Counted from the first letter of the stretch, positions 54,050 through 63,373 are shown. The stretch: 64,000 bases of DNA from Ohessyouella blattaphilus (GCF_024721265.1 NZ_JAMXOC010000012.1:26345-90344), one strand, 5' to 3'. Notes: generated from the sequence alone by a model not told the origin. Numbers and translations: made by a program.

Positions 54050-55588
54050 TTATTCTGTTTGGGCTAACCGCTCAGTATAGCCATGGGTTGCCTCGATAAA
54101 TAAATCATACTTTTCTAATAGCTTATCATATACTTCTCGATTTGCAGGATTCGGCGTGTAGATCTTATCAATCCTAGCAAATTTCTTAGCTGCTTCTTGA
54201 ATAGAGCTCCATTCTCCCGCCCCATAACCGGCAATAATCGCCGCTCCTAAACAGGCCGCATCTTGGGTATTCTTCATTGTCACAACCTCTCGGTTCATTA
54301 TGTCAGCCTTAATTTGACACCAAAGTGGACTTAATGAGCCACCGCCAAGCGAACGCACCTGCGTCACCTTAACCCCTGTCAGCTCTTCCGTATAATCAAT
54401 CATTTTCGTAATATTACAGGCCAGCGCCTCCATAAATGCCCGAATAATATGCCCCTTTGTATGCCCCAAGCTTAGACCATATAACACCCCGCGCCCATAG
54501 ATATCCCGGTGAGGGTTGCCCGCACCACCAAAAAACGGCATTAAAAATAGCCCTTCGGCCCCTGCCGGCGTTTCCGCTGCTAATGCTGTCATAAGATCAT
54601 AGGCATCGCCCTCCCCAGAGGCCGCCAATAATCTCTCCTCATTGCAGAGAGTATCTCGTAACCAGCGAAATAAAATGCCACCCTTAGCACCGGCCTGAAT
54701 CATATAGACATCTTCCATATCACTATAATTACAAGGAACACAACCTTTATCATCAAAGATAGGGCGATCTATCGTCGTGCAAACCATTAAAGCCCCGCCG
54801 GTTGACTCGGAGAAAATCCCTGGTTCAACATTACCAACGCCAATGGCTCCGCTACTTTGATCCTGCCCCCCCATTACCAGCATTAATCCCTGGGGCAATC
54901 CTAATTCGTCAGCTATATCCGGTAAAATTTCACCCACTACCGTCCCACTTTCATATATCCTCGGAAGTTGTTCGGCTGTTATCTGTAAATATTCCATCAT
55001 TTCCGGCCACCACTCTTTTTTCGTTATATCCCATAAATAAGAAGTGCACCAACTAGAGCCATGACTGGCCTTGATTCCACTCATATGCCACAAAATATAG
55101 TCGTCGCACATAAACATCATGCGCATTTTTTCAAACAGCTCTGGCTTATGCTTGCGAAACCAAAGGATTTTTGTGGCTGGATAGACCGGATCAATCGGCG
55201 TCTGACCCGTGGCCTTAACAATTTCCTCAGGCGTAAAACGCTGATTGATTTCGTCCGCCTCTGTCTCTGCTCGGTTATCCATCCAAACATAGAAATTATC
55301 AAGGGGTTCCATTTTCTCATCCATAAATACGATGGTCTCCGCCGATGAGTCCATGGCAAAGGCCTTCACCCTTTCCTTATCAACGCCTGATTCAGTCATT
55401 ACCCTAGTTACGCACTCTTTAAAAGCATCCCAGTAAACACGAGGAACTTGCTCAACTCTTTGAGCAGAGGGTTTCAGCAAATCGTATTCCTGTACATGAT
55501 GTATAACTTTATTCCCAAAATCATCAAATAGCGCTACCTTTATCGCCGTCGTTCCAATATCAGCGCCCAAATAGTAATTACTTCCCAT
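54050..55588 (-). CDS. FGGY-family carbohydrate kinase (second)
   Basis: 512 aa. N-terminal GADIGTTAIKVALFDDFG, catalytic MGGQDQSSGAIG, C-terminal VRSLGGGSLSPLWCQIKADI. It has the ordinary xylulokinase/gluconokinase length. It follows the type A GntR gene by 37 bases and so is probably the last gene of the gntR operon (57122 to 54050). The sequence is only distantly related to the kinase at 52466, so the substrate probably differs. Confidence 0.85.
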   Translation of the reverse strand: MGSNYYLGADIGTTAIKVALFDDFGNKVIHHVQEYDLLKPSAQRVEQVPRVYWDAFKECVTRVMTESGVDKERVKAFAMDSSAETIVFMDEKMEPLDNFYVWMDNRAETEADEINQRFTPEEIVKATGQTPIDPVYPATKILWFRKHKPELFEKMRMMFMCDDYILWHMSGIKASHGSSWCTSYLWDITKKEWWPEMMEYLQITAEQLPRIYESGTVVGEILPDIADELGLPQGLMLVMGGQDQSSGAIGVGNVEPGIFSESTGGALMVCTTIDRPIFDDKGCVPCNYSDMEDVYMIQAGAKGGILFRWLRDTLCNEERLLAASGEGDAYDLMTALAAETPAGAEGLFLMPFFGGAGNPHRDIYGRGVLYGLSLGHTKGHIIRAFMEALACNITKMIDYTEELTGVKVTQVRSLGGGSLSPLWCQIKADIMNREVVTMKNTQDAACLGAAIIAGYGAGEWSSIQEAAKKFARIDKIYTPNPANREVYDKLLEKYDLFIEATHGYTERLAQTE

Positions 55589-55625
55589 TTAATCCTCCCT
55601 CTTTACTATTCTAATTCTGTTGAAA

Positions 55626-56387
55626 TTAATGCATCTTAATACTAAAAGAACTCTTATCGCTCCTAACAAAAGATGTGCTATAGCCAATTGATTGACCTCT
55701 TTTGTCGAAATAATCAGAAGCTAGCATAAATAGCGCCGCACCGTCAGGAACGTTCAACATTTTTCTTGTTTTTGGCATGCCATCAATCACTTCTAAAGTC
55801 TGTCGCATACTATATAGCTCAATATCATAAAAGGCGAAAATGTCTTTCATAGTAAAGACCGAAGTATTGACCACCTCTAATTCCGGAAGTATTTCTTTAG
55901 GAACATAAATTTCCTCCATTGAAATCGGATCATCACCGATACTGGTAAAATGCTTTACATAAAAAATCTGAGCATCTGGCTCTATATCAAAGTAATTAGC
56001 AAATTTATCACCTGCCGGCCTTAATCCTTTCGCTAATTCCTTCACCGTTTCTCTTCGCTGATTAGTAGACAAGGCGCTGATAAAGCCACCGTGCTCCTCT
56101 AAAGCCTCTTCATATTTATTACCAACGACAAAGACACCTTTTCCTTGTACCCGTTGCAAAATCCCTTCATTCGCCAAAGCTTCTACCGCATTGCGAACCG
56201 TCAGACGGTTAATCCCAAAAGTATCCGCTAACTTATTTTCAGAAGGAATTGCTGTTCCCGGCATGTATTCGCCTTCTTCAATTTTACTACGAATAATTTC
56301 TCGTAACTGAAGATAAATTGGCATATGATAATCAATGACCTCATCACTTTGAATACTATATTCTTTACCTTCATTCTCTCTATTCAT
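55626..56387 (-). CDS. GntR-family regulator with UTRA domain (pair 2, type A)
   Basis: 253 aa. Winged helix (PIYLQLREIIRSKIEEGEY, PSENKLADTFGINRLTVRNAV, GKGVFVV) and UTRA domain (IFYVKHFTSIGDDPISMEEIYVPKE). It strongly resembles the type A partner at 29502, including the PIYLQLRE(L/I)IRSKIE(D/E)GEY start and RVQGKGV(Y/F)VV wing. It follows the type B gene by 18 bases. Together they probably read the ACTTGTTTAT motif. Confidence 0.85.
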   Translation of the reverse strand: MNRENEGKEYSIQSDEVIDYHMPIYLQLREIIRSKIEEGEYMPGTAIPSENKLADTFGINRLTVRNAVEALANEGILQRVQGKGVFVVGNKYEEALEEHGGFISALSTNQRRETVKELAKGLRPAGDKFANYFDIEPDAQIFYVKHFTSIGDDPISMEEIYVPKEILPELEVVNTSVFTMKDIFAFYDIELYSMRQTLEVIDGMPKTRKMLNVPDGAALFMLASDYFDKRGQSIGYSTSFVRSDKSSFSIKMH

Positions 56388-56405
56388 ACCTTATCCTCAC
56401 TATCC

Positions 56406-57122
56406 TTATTTACTAATCATACTAACAAACTTAAACCGATCCGAACGCAGCAGCTGCTTGTAATACATTACTGGTACATTTTCCTCGTTAGTTAATACCC
56501 CAGCTGTAAAAAACAACGACGAATTTGCCTCTATATCTAGAAGCCCGGCCTCGCTTTCGCTGGCATAAGTAATACTAATACGCTCTTCACCTTTCACCAT
56601 TTCTTGATGATAAAGATTGCGAAACAAGGAGGCCATCGAGGTTTTATTATTATAATGCTTATCAAAGTCAGGATATTGTTCACAATCTATATAAGAAGTT
56701 TCCATAATACTGGGGATATGACCTACCTCGCGAACGCGAATATACTCATACACCTTTCGTCCCAGTGGTATCCTTAGCCTTTTGGAAATTTGTTTAGTTG
56801 CTTCGATCACTCGGGCACTAATGATTTTTTTGGACATAGGGATTCCTTGTTGCATCAATTCATCGATCATAGCATCCGCACCGCTCATATTTCGAACTAA
56901 TTTGGATACAGCCACATATACCCCTGCCCCTTTCACGCGATACAATTCCCCACTCTCTACTAATGTATCCACTGCTTGACGAAGCGTCGAGCGCCTAACG
57001 CCCCACATTTCACACAAATCTCGCTCAGAGGGAATGCGAGTATTGGCCGTCAAACGATTTACCTTAATAAAATTTTGGAGTTTTTCAATAGCTTCCACCC
57101 CAGGTGGAACTCGATAATCCAT
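56406..57122 (-). CDS. GntR-family regulator with UTRA domain (pair 2, type B)
   Basis: 238 aa. Winged helix (IPSERDLCEMWGVRRSTLRQAVDTL, GAGVYVAVSKLVRNMS) and UTRA domain (VYEYIRVREVGHIPSIMETSYID). It shares the IPxERxLCxxW and SKLVRN/KKLVRN blocks with the type B protein at 30263. First gene of a three-gene operon (type B, type A, FGGY), with its own promoter. Confidence 0.85.
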   Translation of the reverse strand: MDYRVPPGVEAIEKLQNFIKVNRLTANTRIPSERDLCEMWGVRRSTLRQAVDTLVESGELYRVKGAGVYVAVSKLVRNMSGADAMIDELMQQGIPMSKKIISARVIEATKQISKRLRIPLGRKVYEYIRVREVGHIPSIMETSYIDCEQYPDFDKHYNNKTSMASLFRNLYHQEMVKGEERISITYASESEAGLLDIEANSSLFFTAGVLTNEENVPVMYYKQLLRSDRFKFVSMISK

Positions 57123-57160
57123 CTTATTCTCCTTTCCCCAACCAATGTTTATTCCCCAAG

Positions 57161-57190
57161 ATTATATCATAGACCAAGGGACTTGTTCAA
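57161..57190 (-). promoter_or_regulatory. Promoter of the gntR pair 2 operon
   Basis: Minus strand TTGAAC (57185-57190), 18-base spacer, TATAAT (57161-57166). ACTTGTTCAA (57181-57190) overlaps the -35 and resembles the shared motif, which suggests autoregulation. Confidence 0.6.
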
Positions 57191-57219
57191 AAAATTTATG
57201 GCATGTATGGGTATATAGC

Positions 57220-57256
57220 AAAAAAACGGTCCTCGTTATAACAATGACCGTTTTTC
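57220..57256. terminator. Terminator of the BtpA-FGGY-Rpe-aldolase operon
   Basis: AAAAACGGTC / GACCGTTTTT with a longer, partly self-complementary loop; T tract on the minus strand, 14 bases after the aldolase stop. Confidence 0.75.
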
Positions 57257-57269
57257 ACCCGTCTTAGCC

Positions 57270-57914
57270 TTAAGGTTGACCGTAATATCCCCGGGGAGCC
57301 TCTTCTGCCGCAATCTGCTCTTTTGTCAAAACCGGAACCTCACGCCCTGTCGCTAAGACTGATAAATACACTTCGCAGGTTTCTTCTAAATAAATAGCCG
57401 CACTAAGTGCTTGTTCAAGATCTCTCCCATACGCCATAATGCCGTGTTGTTTTAAAATTACCGCTAGGGCTTTGCCAGCATATGCAACCGTCACTTCTCC
57501 CATGCCTTGATCACTGCTTATCGTAAAAGGCGCTACCATAACTTCACCATGAAGCTCATCCACCATGGTGGTCGATATCAGTGGCAACTTATCGGTAACC
57601 AAGCTAACCGCTACTGCTTTTGGTTGATGAGTGTGCAAAACCACATTAACCTCGGGCATGTTTTCAAAAATATAAAGCAGGGCCTTTAAATCGCTGGTTG
57701 GCCGCCGGGTTCCTTCAAGCACTTCACCCTCACTATTTACCATCACAATATCCCCAGGTACCATTACGTCATAACTTATTGCCGACGGCGTCACAAGAAA
57801 AGCATCCTCCCCTAGGCGCAGAGCTACGTTACCACCAGACATCATCACTAATTTTTGTTGCTCCATTTTACGGGCGCAATCAATTAGCTTCTGTCGTTCT
57901 TTAAGATATCTCAT
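57270..57914 (-). CDS. Class II aldolase (L-fuculose-phosphate aldolase / L-ribulose-5-phosphate 4-epimerase type)
   Basis: 214 aa. The zinc His are in VVLHTHQPKA and in LKQHGIMAYG; the phosphate-binding motif SGGNVALR lies near residue 26 and RPTSDLK contains the conserved catalytic region. All key residues are intact. It overlaps the Rpe-like gene by 14 bp. With the L-xylulose-type kinase and an epimerase, it may produce a central metabolite (triose phosphate plus aldehyde, or xylulose 5-phosphate). Confidence 0.85.
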   Translation of the reverse strand: MRYLKERQKLIDCARKMEQQKLVMMSGGNVALRLGEDAFLVTPSAISYDVMVPGDIVMVNSEGEVLEGTRRPTSDLKALLYIFENMPEVNVVLHTHQPKAVAVSLVTDKLPLISTTMVDELHGEVMVAPFTISSDQGMGEVTVAYAGKALAVILKQHGIMAYGRDLEQALSAAIYLEETCEVYLSVLATGREVPVLTKEQIAAEEAPRGYYGQP

Positions 57915-58569
57915 CCTTAACCTCCTGATACTTACGCCCCTGTTTCAAAAGTCTTTCATATTCTAATACGGGCTCGGCCGAACCAAATATCGCCCGTCCA
58001 AGGACCACCCCATCCGCTCCTGCACTGATAACACTCTTTAGATTACTTTCGTTAACGCCACCATCTACCCATATCTTAACCTTATCACCAAAAAGGCACC
58101 TGGCGTCAGCGACTTTCTTCAACACTCCTCGGCGAAAGGGCAAGCCCTCTACATCCGCTTCGCAGGAAACGAAAATAATCTGATCCAATTGATCAGCGTA
58201 TGGTTCAAGAAAAGCTACTGGCGTCTTAATGTTAAGGGCCAACCCCGCTTTCTTCTGATATTGATGAACCGTACTGAGAAATAGGCTGGGAAACTCTAAG
58301 GCTTCAACGTGTGCACAAATCATTTCCACACCAGCCTCTACCAAGGGTTCAATATAGTCCATGGGATTCAAAACTTCCAAATGAGCATCAAGAGGAATGT
58401 TCGTACTAGAGGCAATCCCCTTAACAGTGTCCATCCCAAAGCTAATCCCTCGGACAAAATTACCATCATCTATATCCAAATGTAAGTGTTCAAAACCTTT
58501 CAATCCTTTTAACACATTACGTAAATCCAGCAAATCTGCCGAATAAATCGAAGGGCTAATCGTAAACAT
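57901..58569 (-). CDS. Ribulose-phosphate 3-epimerase-like protein (Rpe/SgcE/AlsE type)
   Basis: 222 aa TIM barrel. Signature ISPSIYSADLLDL, metal/acid motif HLDIDDGNFV, PLDAHLEV and the phosphate loop VDGGVNESN. The key Asp and His are visible. Sits between the class II aldolase and the FGGY kinase, like sgcE-type or ula/alsE-type clusters. Likely epimerises a ketose phosphate other than ribulose 5-phosphate. Confidence 0.85.
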   Translation of the reverse strand: MFTISPSIYSADLLDLRNVLKGLKGFEHLHLDIDDGNFVRGISFGMDTVKGIASSTNIPLDAHLEVLNPMDYIEPLVEAGVEMICAHVEALEFPSLFLSTVHQYQKKAGLALNIKTPVAFLEPYADQLDQIIFVSCEADVEGLPFRRGVLKKVADARCLFGDKVKIWVDGGVNESNLKSVISAGADGVVLGRAIFGSAEPVLEYERLLKQGRKYQEVKDEIS

Positions 58570-58581
58570 ATGTGCCTCCTG

Positions 58582-60093
58582 TTATATTGTCTCTGCCAGC
58601 ATATCTACCGCCTGCAGAGCAGCTTCATATCGCTTAAACTTGCGCGCGTAAATATCGGCATATTCTTTTCTAGGATAATACGTCTTCCCTATATTAACCA
58701 TTTTCTCTACCGCTTCCTCAAGGCTAGCAAACACTCCACAAGCAACCCCTGCACCCATGGCTGCCCCTTTTGCCCCCGGTTCATCGCCAGCTAATGTCTC
58801 GATTGAGATTTGTAACACATCGCTCATCATTTGTGACCACACTTCACTATTAGAGACCCCGCCAGATAACCGCGCCTTCGTATAAGATTCTATCGGTCTC
58901 TTCAAATTATAAACGTGATGAGCACTGGAGAACACCACCCCTTCATAGACCGCTCTAAGCATAGTATTCCTATCATCTGCACCGGTCAGATTTAGAAAAG
59001 CCCCCTTCGCATCCTGATGAGTCGCACTGCCAAAAAGATATGGCACAAAAATAACATCGCTGTCTTGAGGCGCGATTGCCTCTACTAGTTTATTACATTC
59101 TTGATAAATTTCGCTTATGGCAGCATCTGGTCGCTCAGGACGAAGCAGCGACTTAATAAACCAATTGAAATTACTAGCCGATGTAGGTGTTGAGTCCTCC
59201 ATGATATAATAGTCCTTCAAATAACTTAAGGTTGCCACGTTTTCCTTACTGTCAATATCCTTTGAAGCCTCTTTACTCAAGTACTCATTTATCGACCACG
59301 TTCCGGCAATCAAACATAATTCCTCCGACGATAAGATCCCACTAGCCAGGGCATTAGCGTCAATATCAAAATATCCTGCCGCTACCGGTGTCCCCGCTTC
59401 TAAACCTGTTAACTTAGCCGCTGCTTCTGTCACTCGGCCGCTAATCTCGGCACTTTCAAATATCGGCGGCATCTTCTGATAACAATCTTCAATACCTAAA
59501 AATTCAAATAACTTCCGTTCAAATCTGCGAGTATCAAGGTCTACTAGACAGCCTGAGGATGCCTCTGTAATCTCCGTGGCAAACTCTCCCGTTAAGTGAA
59601 ATCTGATGTAATCCTTGATTCCTAGGACCCAGCGGGTCTTTTCCAAAACACCAGGTAAGTGGTCTCGAAACCACGGAAGCATGACCGCCGGTTGGGCTGA
59701 CCAAGTGGTCTGCCTTGTATAAGGAAAAAGTTTCCGCTCGGTTCCGTCCTCCCGAAACTTCTTACAATAGCCACTCGCCCTATCATCCGTCGAGACAATC
59801 GCCGGGTAAACAGCTCTACCCAGTTCATCAGTTAATACCATACCATTGCCATAACCGGTTAGGCCTACTGCTGCTACCTCTTCTCCGGCAATCCCCGCTT
59901 GCTCCATGGCATCTCTAATAACCTTGATATTAGCCTTCCATACCTTGTCAGCATCACGCTCAGTAAACCCCGGCTCTGGAATATCCAGTGCTACTTGAGT
60001 ACTGGAAACGGCAACTTCCTGTCCTTTCAAATCAAATATTGCGCACTTTATGTCACTCCCACCATTATCAATTCCCATCAAATAACGCTTCAT
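58582..60093 (-). CDS. FGGY-family carbohydrate kinase (LyxK/L-xylulokinase-like)
   Basis: 503 aa. LMGIDNGGSDIKCAIFDLKG, PGFTERDADKVWKANI, VGLTGYGNGMVLTDELG and KLFPYTRQTTW resemble E. coli LyxK (L-xylulokinase) along the N-terminal half; GYFDIDANALASG and RLSGGVSNSEVWSQM complete the site. Probably phosphorylates L-xylulose or a related ketose. Second gene of an operon starting with the BtpA homologue. Confidence 0.82.
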   Translation of the reverse strand: MKRYLMGIDNGGSDIKCAIFDLKGQEVAVSSTQVALDIPEPGFTERDADKVWKANIKVIRDAMEQAGIAGEEVAAVGLTGYGNGMVLTDELGRAVYPAIVSTDDRASGYCKKFREDGTERKLFPYTRQTTWSAQPAVMLPWFRDHLPGVLEKTRWVLGIKDYIRFHLTGEFATEITEASSGCLVDLDTRRFERKLFEFLGIEDCYQKMPPIFESAEISGRVTEAAAKLTGLEAGTPVAAGYFDIDANALASGILSSEELCLIAGTWSINEYLSKEASKDIDSKENVATLSYLKDYYIMEDSTPTSASNFNWFIKSLLRPERPDAAISEIYQECNKLVEAIAPQDSDVIFVPYLFGSATHQDAKGAFLNLTGADDRNTMLRAVYEGVVFSSAHHVYNLKRPIESYTKARLSGGVSNSEVWSQMMSDVLQISIETLAGDEPGAKGAAMGAGVACGVFASLEEAVEKMVNIGKTYYPRKEYADIYARKFKRYEAALQAVDMLAETI

Positions 60094-60122
60094 CAGTACT
60101 CGCAGCCCCTTTCAACCTTACC

Positions 60123-60935
60123 TTATATTGTCTCTCGGAATTTACGAACCACTGCCATAAAATCCTTAACCCGATTTACGTCAACCCGATTTTCGAATAC
60201 GCCATCCTTTTTAAAGGTAGTTCCCACAACTGCCGCATCGGCCGTTGTTAGCTTCCGCTCAATCGTCTTGAAATTACAGCCAGTGTTACAAAGTACCACC
60301 ACATCAGGATTTGCCTCTTTTACACTAGCAATCAGAGCATCATCAACGTCTTGTCCAGCTGCATTAGCCGAGATACACAAACCATCTGGAGACGCCTTGG
60401 CAATTGTGGAGCTAGCGATATCCGCCAGCGGTCTTGTATCTAAGTTCCTGTCAGATTCTGGATTTATGAAATAAAACATTTTTAAATCGTCCAAATGAAG
60501 CGCTGCTTTACGACGAAGCAACTGACTAAAGTCATTGTCATAAAGGCCACCATCACCCACATACACACCACAAAAAGTACCACGAACAAACTTCGCTTTA
60601 ACAGCCGCTGCTAGCTCCAGACACGCTGCGCCATCACTAATCGCATCAACACCGTAGGGCACGGTGATTTCCGAACGCAGATTTCCAATAACATACGCCA
60701 TCGCCGCCGGCGTTACCATATCCATAGTGCGTTGATATGGCAAGCTAAATTCATTGCTAACAATGATACCATCAACACCGCCTTCCTGAAGCGCATGTAA
60801 ATCTGCCCGGGCATGCTCTATTACCACATCAATATCATTCTCTGTTCTATAAAGCGGATCTCCTGGCAAAGCATCTAAATGAAGCATAGCAATAATCGGT
60901 TTCTTAACTCCAAACATTTCCTCTGTCCACAACAT
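60123..60935 (-). CDS. BtpA/SgcQ-family TIM-barrel protein
   Basis: 270 aa from the ATG ending at 60935 (AAAGGAG at 8-base spacing; earlier starts fit worse). PIIAMLHLDALPGDPLYR, DGIIVSNEFSLPYQ, VDAISDGAACLELAAA, RGTFCGVYVGDGGLY and ADAAVVGTTFKKDG are BtpA blocks. In E. coli the homologue SgcQ accompanies SgcE, an Rpe-like epimerase, just as here. The family is thought to act on sugar or nucleoside-type substrates; the function is not settled. Confidence 0.85.
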   Translation of the reverse strand: MLWTEEMFGVKKPIIAMLHLDALPGDPLYRTENDIDVVIEHARADLHALQEGGVDGIIVSNEFSLPYQRTMDMVTPAAMAYVIGNLRSEITVPYGVDAISDGAACLELAAAVKAKFVRGTFCGVYVGDGGLYDNDFSQLLRRKAALHLDDLKMFYFINPESDRNLDTRPLADIASSTIAKASPDGLCISANAAGQDVDDALIASVKEANPDVVVLCNTGCNFKTIERKLTTADAAVVGTTFKKDGVFENRVDVNRVKDFMAVVRKFRETI

Positions 60936-61007
60936 ATTCATATCTCCTTTTCTCTTTTGCGATTTGGTATACAAGTTATTTATTTTTAAAACATTATATT
61001 TGAGATT

Positions 61008-61036
61008 ATTATATCACTTGATTATCAGCTTTTCAA
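61008..61036 (-). promoter_or_regulatory. Promoter of the BtpA operon
   Basis: Minus strand TTGAAA (61031-61036), 17-base spacer, TATAAT (61008-61013). CACTTGATTAT lies in the spacer at the same place as AACTTGTTTAT in the operon III promoter. The 61037-61233 stretch is AT-rich with no gene. Confidence 0.7.
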
Positions 61037-61233
61037 TATATTTAATTACGAATATAAATTTTATACACATCATTATTATTTTTTTACATATATATGTTTG
61101 TTTTTACTTTTCACTTGCATACGTCCTCAAGTTATGTTAGTTTATTTTTAACTATTTTATAAACATGCACGTGATTATTTTAACTATATTTGTACAATTT
61201 TAACATCACCACTATAAACATAAGGAGGCAAAA

Positions 61234-61311
61234 ATGAGAACACTTAGAGATTACTTTTTTGAAACCTCAGTTATAGTTCCCTTAACTGAGTATTCTACAA
61301 CTAGTCGTTAA
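61234..61311 (+). CDS. 25-residue leader ORF upstream of the antiporter gene
   Basis: ATG behind an ideal AAGGAGG at 5-base spacing. The product begins MRTLRDYFFETSVIV and ends LTEYSTTSR before a TAA. No homologue recognised. It contains a perfect 8-bp inverted repeat (CTCAGTTA 61266-61273 / TAACTGAG 61283-61290), so the message would fold across the second half of the ORF. It ends 35 bases before the antiporter start, which has its own ribosome site. It could be a regulatory leader peptide or a small membrane-associated protein. Confidence 0.55.
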   Translation: MRTLRDYFFETSVIVPLTEYSTTSR

Positions 61312-61346
61312 ACAAATGCGTAACACGCAGAAAAGGAGTGAGTATT

Positions 61347-62909
61347 TTGGAAACAGTATATGTAGGGTGGCTTTCGATTTTGCCACCAGTAATTGCTATT
61401 ATCTTAGCTTTATTTACCAAGCAGGTCTTATTTTCGCTTTTAGCCGGAATTCTTTTTGGCACAACTATTTACACCTTCGCCGCAGGCTTAAATCCCATCG
61501 TCGGACCAGTTCAAATCGCTTTTGAATTAATTATCCAAAGAGCAGATATGTATATTTTGGTTTTCTGCTTTTTGCTTGGTGCCCTAGTATACCTTATTAA
61601 GGTCTCTGGAGGCGCTGAAGCATATGGACGTTGGGCTTCAAAGTTCATCCGTTCAAAGCGTCAGTCGCAAATTCTAACCTTTGTTCTTGGTTGTCTAATC
61701 TTTGTTGACGATTACTTTAACTGCCTAACAATAGGTACCGTTATGAAGCCCGTTACCGATCGTTATAAAGTCAGTCGTGCCAAACTAGCCTATATTATTG
61801 ATACAACAGCTGCCCCCATTTGTATAATCGCCCCTATTTCCAGCTGGGCCGCCGCGGTGGGGAGTCATCTAAAGAGTACCGGCGCTTTCAAATCCGAGTT
61901 CCTTGGATTTATATCCAGTATCCCTTATAATTTCTACGCACTTCTAAGCTTAATTATGGTCTTAATGGTCTGTATTTTCAAGTTGGATTTTGGGCCCATG
62001 GCAAAATACGAAGCCCTTGCTGAAAAAGGCGATCTTAGCCCCTTAGAAGAGGAGGCCGAATTAGATGATGATTCTTCACAAAAAGGAAGCGTCGCCGATA
62101 TGCTTGTCCCCATTGTCGTTTTGATTGTTGTGTCGATTATCTCCATGCTATATATCGGCGGATTTTGGGGCGCAGACCCAGCTTTTCGCCTTAAATTTGC
62201 CGCTGCCCTTGGTAATAGTGTTGCCGCTCAGGCCTTGGTATGGGGTAACTTTGCCGCTTTAGTAGTCGCCCTTTTCATGTATGTTCCGCGAAAAATCATG
62301 ACCTTTAAAGAATATATGGACAACATTGTCAAAGGGATGTCTAGTATGATTACCTCTGCCTGCATCCTTCTGCTCGCATGGGCAATCGGCGGTCTCTGCA
62401 GCACTCTACTAGGCACCCCGGAATTTGTTAAAGTCATTTTCCAATCCGCTGGTATTTCTGGCATGTTCCTGCCCTGCTTAATCTTTATTCTCGCGGCCGG
62501 ACTGAGCTTTGCCACCGGAACCTCCTGGGGTACTTTCGGTATCTTAATCCCTATTGTCGTACCGGTTGCTCAGTTAATCTGTCCCGAACTATTAGTGGCC
62601 TCCTTAGCCGCCACCTTATCCGGAAGCATCTTTGGCGATCACTGCTCCCCTATCTCCGATACGACCATTCTCTCAAGTACCGGTGCTAGCGTGAATCACC
62701 TTATTCACGTTACTACGCAAATGCCGTATGCCCTAACTGTAGCCGGCTGTAGTCTAGTGGGTTATATTATCATCGGCTTTACAGAGAATATCTACATCGC
62801 TTTAGGTTCGGCAGTTATTTTATTACTTCTGGTGGTGTTCTTCTTACATCGTTACTCGCTTTCAAAAGCTAAAAAGGAGTACCATAGCCTTATTAATCAA
62901 GACACCTAA
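61347..62909 (+). CDS. NhaC-family Na+/H+ antiporter-like transporter
   Basis: 520 aa. The TTG at 61347 is preferred because AAAAGGAG lies 8 bases before it; a GTG at 61338 would overlap that ribosome site. About 11-12 membrane helices. The NhaC family blocks are present: FVDDYFNCLTIGTVMKPV, AAPICIIAPISSWAAAVG, ATGTSWGTFGILIPI and GSIFGDHCSPISDTTILSS. Family members exchange Na+ for H+, and some exchange carboxylic or amino acids such as malate/lactate or lysine-type solutes. Here it may move a released amine or acid. The final hairpin is at 62929. Confidence 0.87.
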   Translation: METVYVGWLSILPPVIAIILALFTKQVLFSLLAGILFGTTIYTFAAGLNPIVGPVQIAFELIIQRADMYILVFCFLLGALVYLIKVSGGAEAYGRWASKFIRSKRQSQILTFVLGCLIFVDDYFNCLTIGTVMKPVTDRYKVSRAKLAYIIDTTAAPICIIAPISSWAAAVGSHLKSTGAFKSEFLGFISSIPYNFYALLSLIMVLMVCIFKLDFGPMAKYEALAEKGDLSPLEEEAELDDDSSQKGSVADMLVPIVVLIVVSIISMLYIGGFWGADPAFRLKFAAALGNSVAAQALVWGNFAALVVALFMYVPRKIMTFKEYMDNIVKGMSSMITSACILLLAWAIGGLCSTLLGTPEFVKVIFQSAGISGMFLPCLIFILAAGLSFATGTSWGTFGILIPIVVPVAQLICPELLVASLAATLSGSIFGDHCSPISDTTILSSTGASVNHLIHVTTQMPYALTVAGCSLVGYIIIGFTENIYIALGSAVILLLLVVFFLHRYSLSKAKKEYHSLINQDT

Positions 62910-62928
62910 ACTTCACCAGTACTTATAT

Positions 62929-62967
62929 CGAAGAGCTCCGTGTCATTTCTTGACACAGAGCTCTTCG
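62929..62967. terminator. Long hairpin after the antiporter gene
   Basis: A 17-bp stem with one wobble pair (arms start CGAAGAGCTC and end GAGCTCTTCG) and a 5-base loop. A long T tract is missing on either side, so termination efficiency is uncertain. Confidence 0.55.
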
Positions 62968-63017
62968 ATTACCATCCACGCGGCGTTCATATCTTTAATA
63001 CTTATTAAATGCTCATT

Positions 63018-63373
63018 TTACACACCACAACAATTTTTAAGTATTTCAAATAGTTCAGCGGATGTGATTCCTCGAATACCAAGATTCACTAAATCTATTT
63101 TTTTATCTTTATTATCTTCAAGAAACCGAAGCACATCTGTCTTAACTTGGTCCGATATCGCAAAACGGCTTCTTGAGTCAACATTAGCCCCTAAACGCAA
63201 CACATCATTTCTGTGCTTTTTAATACTCTTGCTATCAATAACCTCACCTTTTTGATGTGCTCATAGCCAGCCTCATCGACAAAACCCACAAAGCTATTTA
63301 TAAATTCATCATCCAAAGCTTCAATAATCAAAACCATATCTAGGTCTTTTGTCTGACGAAAGGGTATCCCCTC
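63018..63373 (-). pseudogene. Remnant of a nucleotidyltransferase-fold (AbiEii-like) protein gene
   Basis: Two pieces in different frames. Upstream piece: PFRQTKDLDMVLIIEALDDE then FINSFVGFVDEAGYEHIK, the nucleotidyltransferase DxD region. Downstream piece: KGEVIDSKSIKKHRNDVLRL then the tail to the TGT/TAA region at 63018. The middle of the protein and the first residues are missing, and a frame change occurs near 63249. This is a decayed gene with internal deletion. Confidence 0.6.
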
